From NCBI GenBank assembly GCA_964432875.1, contig CAYSPJ010000200.1, positions 1-7,205 on the forward strand: a stretch of DNA of 7,205 nucleotides, in the 5' to 3' direction. A program made the translations under genes and the position numbers. Numbering within the stretch: the first letter of the stretch is position 1; each line of letters opens with the position of its first letter. The notes under the pieces were generated by a model. That model saw nothing but the letters and a program-made list of their open reading frames with translations, was not told the origin of the DNA and ran no database searches. This document shows positions 1 through 5,687 of this stretch, piece by piece. The stretch is from JACJYE01 sp964432875. GTDB lineage: Bacteria > Bacteroidota > Bacteroidia > Chitinophagales > Saprospiraceae.

Positions 1-24
1 TTTGGAGTCTTGTTGATGGTCAGA

Positions 25-56
25 GGCTGGTGGGCTGATGGGCTGGTCAGCTGATT
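25..56. repeat. Octamer tandem repeat, four units
   Basis: Four contiguous 8-base units can be read: GGCTGGTG (25-32), GGCTGATG (33-40), GGCTGGTC (41-48) and AGCTGATT (49-56). Each differs from the next at only one to three positions. All three forward frames through 1-60 meet a stop, so this is unlikely to be coding. The array sits 15 bases before the heptamer array, and the two together look like one compound intergenic repeat. No inverted termini or target-site duplication is visible within the window, so a mobile origin is not shown. Confidence 0.7.
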
Positions 57-71
57 GCATATCTCCCCCCA

Positions 72-127
72 CTTTATCCTTTACCCTTTACCCTTTACCC
101 TTTAACCTTTCCCCTTTAACCTTTCCC
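72..127. repeat. Heptamer tandem repeat, eight units
   Basis: Eight in-phase 7-base units of pattern CTTTNNC run without a gap: ctttatc, three copies of ctttacc, then ctttaac, ctttccc, ctttaac, ctttccc. The last four form a 14-base higher-order unit present twice (100-127). The complementary strand is G-rich (GGGTAAA units, with GGGG runs on one side and a G6 run on the other), so G-quadruplex formation is conceivable but not demonstrated. The unit length is not a multiple of three and stops occur (TAA at 117-119), so this is non-coding. Slipped-strand expansion is the simplest explanation. Confidence 0.85.
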
Positions 128-137
128 CCTCCCTCCA

Positions 138-239
138 GGCAGCGTTTACGCCATTAAAGGAATCTTTATACCAGAAGAGGTGTTAGCCAAGAAGCGAGCG
201 GTTACCAATCGTGCCGCTGCACCGGAGCTAAAACCTTAA
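138..239 (+). pseudogene. Orphan C-terminal tail of a gene cut off by the repeat cluster
   Basis: Right after the heptamer array an open frame reads GSVYAIKGIFIPEEVL and continues to a TAA at 237-239, 33 residues in all. It has no ATG or credible start. Upstream in the same frame there are only repeat-derived codons and then a stop at 117-119. The composition looks like real protein, and IFIPEEVL followed by an alanine-rich end resembles IFAPDNVL and its alanine-rich end in the gene at 281-727. I infer that this is the end of a paralogous neighbour whose body lies outside the window or was separated by the repeat. The 33-residue evidence is short, so chance cannot be excluded. Confidence 0.45.
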
Positions 240-268
240 ATCTCCAAATTAATCAACCAAAAAAGACC

Positions 269-274
269 AGGAGG
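269..274 (+). promoter_or_regulatory. Strong Shine-Dalgarno site
   Basis: AGGAGG lies six bases before the ATG at 281 and fixes that start. It stands out because the starts at 2018, 4894, 5688 and 6566 have A-rich leaders without such a motif, as is usual in Bacteroidota. Confidence 0.75.
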
Positions 275-280
275 CAGCCT

Positions 281-727
281 ATGAGAAAGATTACACTACA
301 CGCCATCAACCAGGTTTTCCTCCTCTTGTTCGTATTCAGCTCAGCCTACGGGCAACAGGTAGAAAAAACGCTGGTCAAATCCTTCAATCTGGAAAGTAAA
401 ACTGCGGTCGCTTTTCAAGTATCCGGCCCTGTAGAAGTGCAAACCTGGAACAACAACTACCTCCGGGTTCAAATGCAAATCTCGCTGGATAATGTCAATG
501 AAGCGGTTATCAAATCACTAATACAGTCTGGCCGTTACAACCTCCATTCCGAGGTAACCGATGCCCAGTACAAGATTAGTGCTCCAGGTATGGCCCGGGA
601 AGTGCAAGTAGGCGGCAAATTACTCGAAGAGAAAGTCTCTTTCCTGATATTTGCCCCGGATAATGTACTAATCGAATTGCCGCAGCTAGAAAAAGATGCT
701 GCCGCAACCGCTTCCTCTTCACTCTGA
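281..727 (+). CDS. Small exported protein, adhesin-like (DUF4097-like?)
   Basis: Encodes 148 residues. The N-terminus is a clear signal peptide: a basic start (MRK), a hydrophobic core at about residues 11-21 and a likely cleavage after AYG near residue 24. The mature part is rich in short alternating beta-type segments, including GPVEVQTWNNNYLRVQM (49-65) and VSFLIFAPDNVLIEL (119-133). That pattern of 'vevrtW..n.irV' followed by 'i.vPenv.ie' recalls DUF4097-type putative adhesins, but the protein is much shorter than usual members and the match is by eye only. No lipobox cysteine or T9SS sorting domain is present, so a periplasmic location is likeliest. The role is unknown. The start is set by AGGAGG six bases upstream. 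A truncated paralogue-like tail lies 41 bases upstream, suggesting a former tandem pair. Confidence 0.8.
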   Translation: MRKITLHAINQVFLLLFVFSSAYGQQVEKTLVKSFNLESKTAVAFQVSGPVEVQTWNNNYLRVQMQISLDNVNEAVIKSLIQSGRYNLHSEVTDAQYKISAPGMAREVQVGGKLLEEKVSFLIFAPDNVLIELPQLEKDAAATASSSL

Positions 728-759
728 GTGCCGGGCATGCCCCAAAACACAAAAAAGCT

Positions 760-767
760 TACATTTG
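760..767 (+). promoter_or_regulatory. Bacteroidota -7 element for the antiporter gene
   Basis: TACATTTG matches the Bacteroidota -7 consensus TAnnTTTG exactly. No TTTG is seen at the expected -33 spacing; that position is occupied by a 10-base palindrome, GGGCATGCCC (733-742). Transcription would begin at about 773-776, only a few bases before the ATG at 778, which favours the ATG at 817 as the translation start. Confidence 0.45.
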
Positions 768-816
768 CCTTTTCATAATGGCAAGGCATGAGTTGCCATC
801 CACAAAGGCGATGATA

Positions 817-1746
817 ATGGACGTAGTATTGTACCTGGTATTATTTGCCGTAAGCTTAACCGTGTTGCTAAAGGCTTCCGGCTGGTTTGTCGATTCAGCC
901 GAACGCATCGGCTTATCTTTGGGGGCTTCACCTTTTATCATTGGCGTGACCATCGTCGCTTTCGGTACGTCTCTGCCGGAACTAGCAACCTCGATCGCTT
1001 CGGTATTCGCCGGGCAATCGGAAATCGTCGTCGGCAACGTCGTGGGCTCCAATATCACCAACATAGCCCTGGTGCTTGGCCTTACAGCGCTGACAGCCAA
1101 GCGTATCGAGCTGGAATACAACATCTGGCATATTGACATGCCTTTTTTGTGGGGTTCGGCTTTTTTGCTGTGGTTTGTGCTGCAGGATTTAGACTTCTCC
1201 CTGTTTGATGGCCTGCTTTTCATGGTGGGCATTGTGCTATTCTTGCTCTATTCCTTCAAATCTAACGGAAAAAAATCGGACATTGAACACCCGCCAGCCA
1301 ATTGGAAGGCTTACCTCCTACTCTTGGCTGGAGCCACTCTAGTCTATGTGGGGGCAGACTACACCATCTACGCCATCAGCAAACTAAGCGAGATAGCGGG
1401 GATAAGCCCCGAGATTATTGCCTTATCGGCAGTAGCGTTGGGGACTTCCCTGCCAGAAGTCATCGTCAGCGTCAATGCCGCCAGGCGGGGCAAATCTTCT
1501 ATCGCCATCGGTAATGTGCTGGGCTCAAACATCTTCAACACCTATATTGTCATGGCTATCCCTTCCTTTTTTGGCAAGCTTGTTATCCCACCCAATATCA
1601 ATCAGATTTTCCTGCCGCTGATGATTGCCATGACCATCCTATTCGGCGTCATGTCCAACAATAAGAAGATAACCCGTTGGGAAGGTTGCTTACTGCTGAT
1701 GTTTTATGCTTTCTTCGTTGCGGAGCTGATCGGCAACGCTCGTTAA
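817..1746 (+). CDS. Calcium/sodium antiporter, YrbG/CaxA family
   Basis: An inner-membrane cation/proton or Na+/Ca2+ exchanger of the CaCA superfamily. From the ATG at 817 it has 309 residues, the usual length for the bacterial family. Both signature alpha repeats are intact. Repeat 1 has GTSLPE (residues 50-55) and GNVVGSN (73-79); repeat 2 has GTSLPE (209-214) and GNVLGSN (232-238). The acidic residues in GTSLPE and the asparagines in GSN are the ion-binding positions known for this family. About ten hydrophobic segments lie in two halves joined by a polar loop around residues 147-160. The frame also has ATGs at 778 and 811. I prefer 817 because AAAGG lies eight bases before it, the product then begins directly with a membrane segment as in relatives, and the likely promoter would leave almost no leader for 778. 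The transported ion cannot be settled from sequence. Confidence 0.95.
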   Translation: MDVVLYLVLFAVSLTVLLKASGWFVDSAERIGLSLGASPFIIGVTIVAFGTSLPELATSIASVFAGQSEIVVGNVVGSNITNIALVLGLTALTAKRIELEYNIWHIDMPFLWGSAFLLWFVLQDLDFSLFDGLLFMVGIVLFLLYSFKSNGKKSDIEHPPANWKAYLLLLAGATLVYVGADYTIYAISKLSEIAGISPEIIALSAVALGTSLPEVIVSVNAARRGKSSIAIGNVLGSNIFNTYIVMAIPSFFGKLVIPPNINQIFLPLMIAMTILFGVMSNNKKITRWEGCLLLMFYAFFVAELIGNAR

Positions 1747-1754
1747 AAAAAAGT

Positions 1755-1786
1755 CTTGCATCTTTCCCAAAATATATGTACTTTTG
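1755..1786 (+). promoter_or_regulatory. Bacteroidota promoter for the T9SS protein gene
   Basis: A -33 element CTTG (1755-1758) is followed after 20 bases by TACTTTTG (1779-1786), an exact TAnnTTTG. Both parts and their spacing fit the known Bacteroidota promoter. Transcription from here would start near 1793 and give a leader of about 225 nt before the ATG at 2018. Confidence 0.6.
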
Positions 1787-1892
1787 TTCCTATTGAAGAA
1801 AACATCCCCCCTTCCCTAAGAAAATACTCCCTAACACCCGGGAGCGCCCTGTTTTATTTGACGGATTATAAGCTACTCTGCTTCTAGCGCTG

Positions 1893-1909
1893 TTGAAACC
1901 TTGTTTCAA
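1893..1909 (+). other. Small hairpin in the leader of the T9SS gene
   Basis: TTGAAAC (1893-1899) and GTTTCAA (1903-1909) are perfect complements separated by three bases. The structure lies in the inferred leader of about 225 nt before the ATG at 2018. No T-run follows, so it is not an intrinsic terminator. It could be a regulatory stem or a protein-binding palindrome; a stem this short can also arise by chance. Confidence 0.35.
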
Positions 1910-2017
1910 GCTTGTTCCTTTATTGGAATCATTGCCTGCTCTTTTAGGTTTATCAGAATATTGTGCAGCGTGGCAATACAGGATGAGGAAATTATTAAAA
2001 CAAACATACGACCTACA

Positions 2018-4330
2018 ATGAAGAAAACGATGTACACCCTGCTCCTGGCAGTAGTATGCTCTTATGGCACTACCCATGGACAAACCCTGGCAAGTTGGAG
2101 CCTAACTTCCAACGCCACCCCTTCGGTCATGAATACCAATGCCCAAGCTTCCCTCTTTTCAGGAGGCAATGGCGTAACCACTCCTGATTACGGGGGCAGC
2201 GGAGCGGCTTCTTTCGCCTGGGAGACTAGCCAGGAAGCCAGCTCGGAAGATTATTTCGAGATTTGCATCAACCCCAAGCCAGGGCATACCCTGGTCGTGA
2301 ACGGCTTGAACTATACGGAAGGCCGCAGCAGCGAGGGTATCCGGGCTTATGATTTGAGATGGTCGAAAGACGGCTTCATGACCTCCAACCTCCTGGCCTC
2401 CTTTACGGTACCCGACGACCTACTCTTCCGCTCCAACAACCTAAACAATTTGGGCATCAGCGTCTGTGTCGGCGAAACACTTTGCTTTCGCTGGTATGGC
2501 TATCAGGCAGAAACGAATGATGGAGAATGGCGACTGGCTAATGTTGTCCTCAATGGCGCCTCCTTCCCCCTTTGCAATACCCATACCAACCCCGCCTGGA
2601 ACCTGAATATCAACAACGTGACGAATAATGCCATGGATGTTTCCTGGACGCGCGGCAATGGAGATGGCGTAGTGGTACTGGCCAGAGCTGGCGCGGCACC
2701 TGAGGTGAGTCTCTGCGATTGGCAAATCAGCTCGGTCAGCCCGGTTTTTGGGTTGGGCACTGATCTTGGCAATGGTGCTTATGTCGTTTACGAAGGCCTA
2801 GGCTCGAGCTTTACCCTGCTTGGCCTGGCAGAAGGTACGGAATATCATCTAGCAGCCTATGAATACAGCGGCCTGGGCCTATGCTTGAATACTGCCGCCC
2901 TCATACCAAGAGCCGCTGCGACAACCGCCTGCAGCCAGCCTTCTCCGGTGGTCAACCTGAATTATAGTGCGACCAGCCAAGGCATGTACCTCTCCTGGCA
3001 ACTACCGCCCTGCTATGAGCAAGTCATGGTCGTTGCCAGCAGCCAGCCCATCACGGCGGTACCGACCAGTGCCGACCCCAATGTTTATACCGCCAGTGCG
3101 CTTTTTGGTAGCGGCACTGACAGCAACGGCGATTTCCTCTCCCCTGCTACTCCCGTCTATCGTGGTACCGGGCAAGCTGTTAAAATAGAAGGCTTAAGCG
3201 ACGGGCAGCTTTATTATTTCCGCATTTTTACTTTCCGCAATGGCCAATGGGCTACCGGGGTGCAGATATCTGCCAAACCAGTGGCCGGCTGCCCTGAGCT
3301 CGGCGATGGCGGCCGGGTGTTCATCAATGAAATCCATTATCAGAATATGACCGCAGATGTGGATGAAGGGATTGAAATATCCGGCCCAGCCGGCACCGAA
3401 CTCGAAAACTATGCTCTAGCCATTTATGGGGCTAACCGTTCATTGGATAAGCTTATTTATTTGAGTGGCACCATTGACAACGAGCTGCAAGGCTTCGGCG
3501 CCGTTTGGGTGCCGGTACCCAATATCTTTGAAATAGGGGCAATTGCTCTGTACAATCTGGTAGCCGACACCTCGGTAGAGTTCCTCAGCTGGCGAGACAA
3601 CTCCTTTACTGCCGTGGATGGGCCCCTTCAGGGTGAAACAGCAATCCCTATTGGGATACGACAAGATCCATTTACTCCCCTCAACTATTCACTTCAGCGT
3701 ATCGACGGCCCTTGCCCGGCAGATATGAGCTGGCAAGGCCCCATGCTCGCCACTCGTGGGCGGCTCAATATGGGCCAAATCGTGCTGCCTATCCAACTTA
3801 CACATTTCACCGGTGCATTAATCGGCGAGCAGGTGTTGCTGAAATGGGCGACAGGGAGCGAGGAGCAAAACGACTATATGGCCGTGGAGCACAGTATGGA
3901 CGCGCGCAACTTCAAGGAAATTGGCCGCGTGAAAGGCGCCGGCACTACTACGCTGCCCCAGGATTACCAGCTCTGGCACAACCAGCCCCTGCCGGGCATC
4001 AATTACTACCGCTTGCGTCAGGTGGACTACGATGGCCAAATGGAGTATTTCGGCGTGGTGGCTGTCGAATATAAGTCCAACAATCCTACCTTCAAGCTAT
4101 ACCCCACCGCTACTACCGGGATGCTCATGGTGGAGCTTTCTGCTACCAATCAAGTGGCTGGCGAACTGATAATCTATAACCTCTACGGCCAACCGCTTCA
4201 GCGCATCGTGGTATCAGGCAGCCCGCTACGACAGGAAATCTCCGTAGAGGCGCTTCCTCCGGGGCAGTATTTGCTGCAGTGGCGGCCAAGCGCGGGCGAG
4301 CAATTCGTGCAGCGCTTCGTGAAGCTGTAA
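2018..4330 (+). CDS. Secreted multidomain protein with T9SS C-terminal sorting domain
   Basis: Encodes 770 residues from the ATG at 2018, chosen because it opens a textbook signal peptide (MKKTMYTLLLAVV, cleavage near HGQ, about residue 22). The frame extends upstream to a TTG at 1901, but that extension is not signal-like. The domain order inferred by eye is as follows. A jelly-roll-like region spans about 25-185. Two fibronectin III-like modules follow (about 191-305 and 307-424), with the usual 'L.W' and 'EGTEYHLAAYEYS' or 'GQLYYFRIFTF' strands. A lamin-tail-like domain comes next (about 433-588), containing VFINEIHY, GIEISGPAGTELENYALAIY, EFLSW and SLQRIDG. Then there is the linker domain common before T9SS tails (about 591-686: LTHFTGA, LLKWATGSEEQN, YYRLRQVDYDG). 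A type A sorting domain ends the protein (about 690-770: LYPTATTG, IIYNLYGQPL, LPPGQYLLQW, FVKL). The product should cross the outer membrane by T9SS and be attached to the surface or released. No catalytic motif was recognised; adhesion or matrix binding is an inference. Confidence 0.93.
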   Translation: MKKTMYTLLLAVVCSYGTTHGQTLASWSLTSNATPSVMNTNAQASLFSGGNGVTTPDYGGSGAASFAWETSQEASSEDYFEICINPKPGHTLVVNGLNYTEGRSSEGIRAYDLRWSKDGFMTSNLLASFTVPDDLLFRSNNLNNLGISVCVGETLCFRWYGYQAETNDGEWRLANVVLNGASFPLCNTHTNPAWNLNINNVTNNAMDVSWTRGNGDGVVVLARAGAAPEVSLCDWQISSVSPVFGLGTDLGNGAYVVYEGLGSSFTLLGLAEGTEYHLAAYEYSGLGLCLNTAALIPRAAATTACSQPSPVVNLNYSATSQGMYLSWQLPPCYEQVMVVASSQPITAVPTSADPNVYTASALFGSGTDSNGDFLSPATPVYRGTGQAVKIEGLSDGQLYYFRIFTFRNGQWATGVQISAKPVAGCPELGDGGRVFINEIHYQNMTADVDEGIEISGPAGTELENYALAIYGANRSLDKLIYLSGTIDNELQGFGAVWVPVPNIFEIGAIALYNLVADTSVEFLSWRDNSFTAVDGPLQGETAIPIGIRQDPFTPLNYSLQRIDGPCPADMSWQGPMLATRGRLNMGQIVLPIQLTHFTGALIGEQVLLKWATGSEEQNDYMAVEHSMDARNFKEIGRVKGAGTTTLPQDYQLWHNQPLPGINYYRLRQVDYDGQMEYFGVVAVEYKSNNPTFKLYPTATTGMLMVELSATNQVAGELIIYNLYGQPLQRIVVSGSPLRQEISVEALPPGQYLLQWRPSAGEQFVQRFVKL

Positions 4331-4376
4331 AAAAACTTGAGGAAGGCCCTACTCCTGCTGCCTTGCCTCCAGCGTA

Positions 4377-4421
4377 CCTCCCGGGAAGTTGCCTAGCTTC
4401 TTTTGGCAACTTCCCGGGAGG
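4377..4421. terminator. Long perfect hairpin after the T9SS gene
   Basis: CCTCCCGGGAAGTTGCC (4377-4393) and its exact complement GGCAACTTCCCGGGAGG (4405-4421) form a 17-bp perfect stem with an 11-base loop. It begins 46 bases after the stop at 4330. It lies between the end of that gene and the end of the broken minus-strand frame, where a two-way terminator would be expected. No T-run follows on either strand, so it is not a canonical intrinsic terminator. It could also be a REP-like dispersed palindrome or an mRNA-stabilising 3' stem. Confidence 0.6.
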
Positions 4422-4754
4422 GCATCAACGGCTCGCTATACATCAGAGGTGCCTGCGTGGTGAGGCCGGGCCACTTGGCGCAGCGCATCAGAAAGCCGGC
4501 ATTGCCACCCTGATTGGTGAAGTTGACGGAACTTATGCTGATATGCACCTGGTAGGATTCAAATACCAGCAAGCTGCTATTGTGGCCCTCTTTGAACACC
4601 TTCCGGCTACTCACCCCTCCTCGCTGCTCAGCCGGAGCAGGTACATGCCCGGAGGCAAGCCCTGGAAAGCAATGGGCAGAACGGTTTGTGATGGAATAAG
4701 CGCTGGTTCAAAATGCATGCTTTGTTTTTTGAGGTATATGTGTATTTTTACCAA
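4393..4754 (-). pseudogene. Broken remnant of a T9SS-sorted protein gene
   Basis: On the minus strand a frame open from 4754 (stop at 4755-4757) reads, from the ATG at 4718, MHFEPALIPSQTVLPIAFQG and then LPPGMYLLRLSSEEG, ending at TGA 4611-4613. One base back, the other frame continues from 4614 with VSSRKVFKEG. Joined, LPPGMYLLRL, SSEEG and VSSRKVFKE match the last 45 or so residues of a T9SS type A sorting domain. The intact gene at 2018-4330 ends in the same style (LPPGQYLLQW, then FVKL). The break falls at a GGGG run, consistent with a one-base deletion or an assembly error. The frame then runs on for about 60 unrecognised residues to a TAG at 4393-4395 inside the hairpin, whereas a working sorting domain should stop at KVFKE. 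No gene body is present. I read it as a decayed fragment. Confidence 0.5.
4721..4750 (+). promoter_or_regulatory. Possible promoter for the barrel gene
   Basis: TTTG (4721-4724), 18 bases, then TATTTTTA (4743-4750), seven of eight to TAnnTTTG, in an AT-rich stretch. It would give a leader of about 135 nt before 4894. A nearer AAAATTTG (4879-4886) has no -33 partner and would leave almost no leader. Both are weak. Confidence 0.3.
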
Positions 4755-4801
4755 TTATTTTCGGTTCTTTGGCACTGTTTGTACTCAAAAGCCAGTATAA
4801 A

Positions 4802-4829
4802 GCCAGAAAAGGGCTGCGCTTTTCTCGGC
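4802..4829. other. Imperfect stem-loop upstream of the barrel gene
   Basis: GCCAGAAAAG (4802-4811) pairs with CTTTTCT (4819-4825) and GGC (4827-4829), with one bulged C and a 7-base loop. The left arm also belongs to a direct repeat, AAAGCCAG, at 4788-4795 and 4799-4806. No T-run follows on the + strand. The role is unknown: possibly a leader structure of the gene at 4894, possibly chance. Confidence 0.3.
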
Positions 4830-4893
4830 GCTCCCCTGCTCATCAGATTGCCAAAGCTGGTAGTGTTCCCTTGGTTTTAAAATTTGAACAGCA

Positions 4894-5598
4894 ATGAAAA
4901 AATTGGCAAGCCTTTTCGTAGCCTTATTCCTGATGGCTCTTTGCCTATACGGTCAGCGCAGTTCAGAAGCCGGCATATTCCTGGGCGTATCCAACTATAT
5001 GGGCGACCTCTCGCCCCGCCCCTTGGCAGCAAACGAGACAAACTTTGCCTTTGGTGGCCAGTATCGCTATATGTTTGAGCCCCGTTTTGGGTTGAAAGGC
5101 TCCGTCAGCCTGGGTAAAATAAGCGGTGAAGACGCCAATGTACCCCGCGCCCCCGTAAATGGGCAGCCGCCCCGCCAATGGAAAATGGAAGCCGGTGTTT
5201 TTGAAGTAGCCATGCAAGCGGAATGGCATATCCTGGGCAAGCCGCGCTACAACCAAGTAGGGCTTTTCGTGCCTCATGCCTCCCCCTTTATTTCTGCCGG
5301 GCTGGGCCTGACCTTGGCCGAGGCGGAGGTCAGTGTGCCTCTGCTTGATAAAACCCGCTTCCCCGAACCCAATGATCAATCAGCTTTTATCGTCTTCCCC
5401 CTCTCTGTAGGCCTGCGCTTTGACATAGCAGAGTACCTGCTCGTCGCTGGAGAATTCGGTGTCCGCGCTACTTTCTCCGATTACCTGGATGGCCTGAGCA
5501 AATCCCTCAATTCTACGCACAACGACTACTACCTCTTCGGAGGCTTTACTTTTTTGTACTTGATTGATGCAGAAATTACACGCAGCTACCGCAATTGA
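4894..5598 (+). CDS. Outer-membrane beta-barrel protein, DUF6089-like
   Basis: Encodes 234 residues, beginning with a signal peptide (MKKLASLFVALFLMALCLYG, likely cleavage near GQ at 20-21). The mature protein has the look of a small outer-membrane barrel: alternating amphipathic strands rich in glycine and aromatics. Cues typical of the DUF6089 family are GIFLGVSNYMGDLSP (27-41), a repeat of 'Y.F.PRFGLKGSVSLG.ISG.D' style (58-80), FPLSVGLRFDIAEYLLVAGE (168-187) and TFSDYLDGLS (193-202). The chain ends soon after the last strand (YYLFGGFTFLYL), with a short charged tail. In related bacteria such proteins sit in the outer membrane, and the family has no defined substrate. No Shine-Dalgarno site is seen; the leader is A-rich. 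The LamG gene follows after 89 bases but has its own promoter match, so an operon is doubtful. Confidence 0.83.
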   Translation: MKKLASLFVALFLMALCLYGQRSSEAGIFLGVSNYMGDLSPRPLAANETNFAFGGQYRYMFEPRFGLKGSVSLGKISGEDANVPRAPVNGQPPRQWKMEAGVFEVAMQAEWHILGKPRYNQVGLFVPHASPFISAGLGLTLAEAEVSVPLLDKTRFPEPNDQSAFIVFPLSVGLRFDIAEYLLVAGEFGVRATFSDYLDGLSKSLNSTHNDYYLFGGFTFLYLIDAEITRSYRN

Positions 5599-5628
5599 TC
5601 TATCTGGCAATTTTTTGCCCATAATGGC

Positions 5629-5659
5629 TTTGCCACCAACTTTAAAATATGTATTTTTT
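5629..5659 (+). promoter_or_regulatory. Bacteroidota promoter for the LamG gene
   Basis: TTTG (5629-5632), a 19-base spacer, then TATTTTTT (5652-5659), which matches TAnnTTTG except for the last base. The start of transcription would be near 5666, about 20 bases before the ATG at 5688. A short stem, GGCAA TTTT TTGCC (5606-5619), lies between this promoter and the preceding stop and could weakly terminate the barrel transcript. Confidence 0.5.
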
Positions 5660-5687
5660 CGCATGAATCATCAACAACACAACCATC

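Noticed and set aside
72..127. CRISPR array or telomere at the heptamer repeat
   Set aside because: The units are contiguous 7-mers with no spacers and no cas genes, and nothing else suggests a replicon end.
759..1232. Minus-strand open frame of 157 codons opposite the antiporter
   Set aside because: It mirrors the conserved alpha-1 repeat of the antiporter; the S/T-rich product is a typical shadow of a membrane-protein gene.
1901..2017. N-terminal extension of the T9SS protein from a TTG at 1901
   Set aside because: The 39 extra residues are not signal-like and are followed by a perfect signal peptide at 2018. The extension also contains the hairpin and leader sequence.
4279..4800. Plus-strand open frame of 173 codons across the gap
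   Set aside because: It overlaps the end of the T9SS gene in another frame, runs through the perfect hairpin, and its composition is not protein-like. The minus strand makes better sense of the region.
5606..5619. Intrinsic terminator after the barrel gene (GGCAA TTTT TTGCC)
   Set aside because: The stem is only 5 bp and no T-run follows it. It is mentioned under the LamG promoter but not listed as a terminator.
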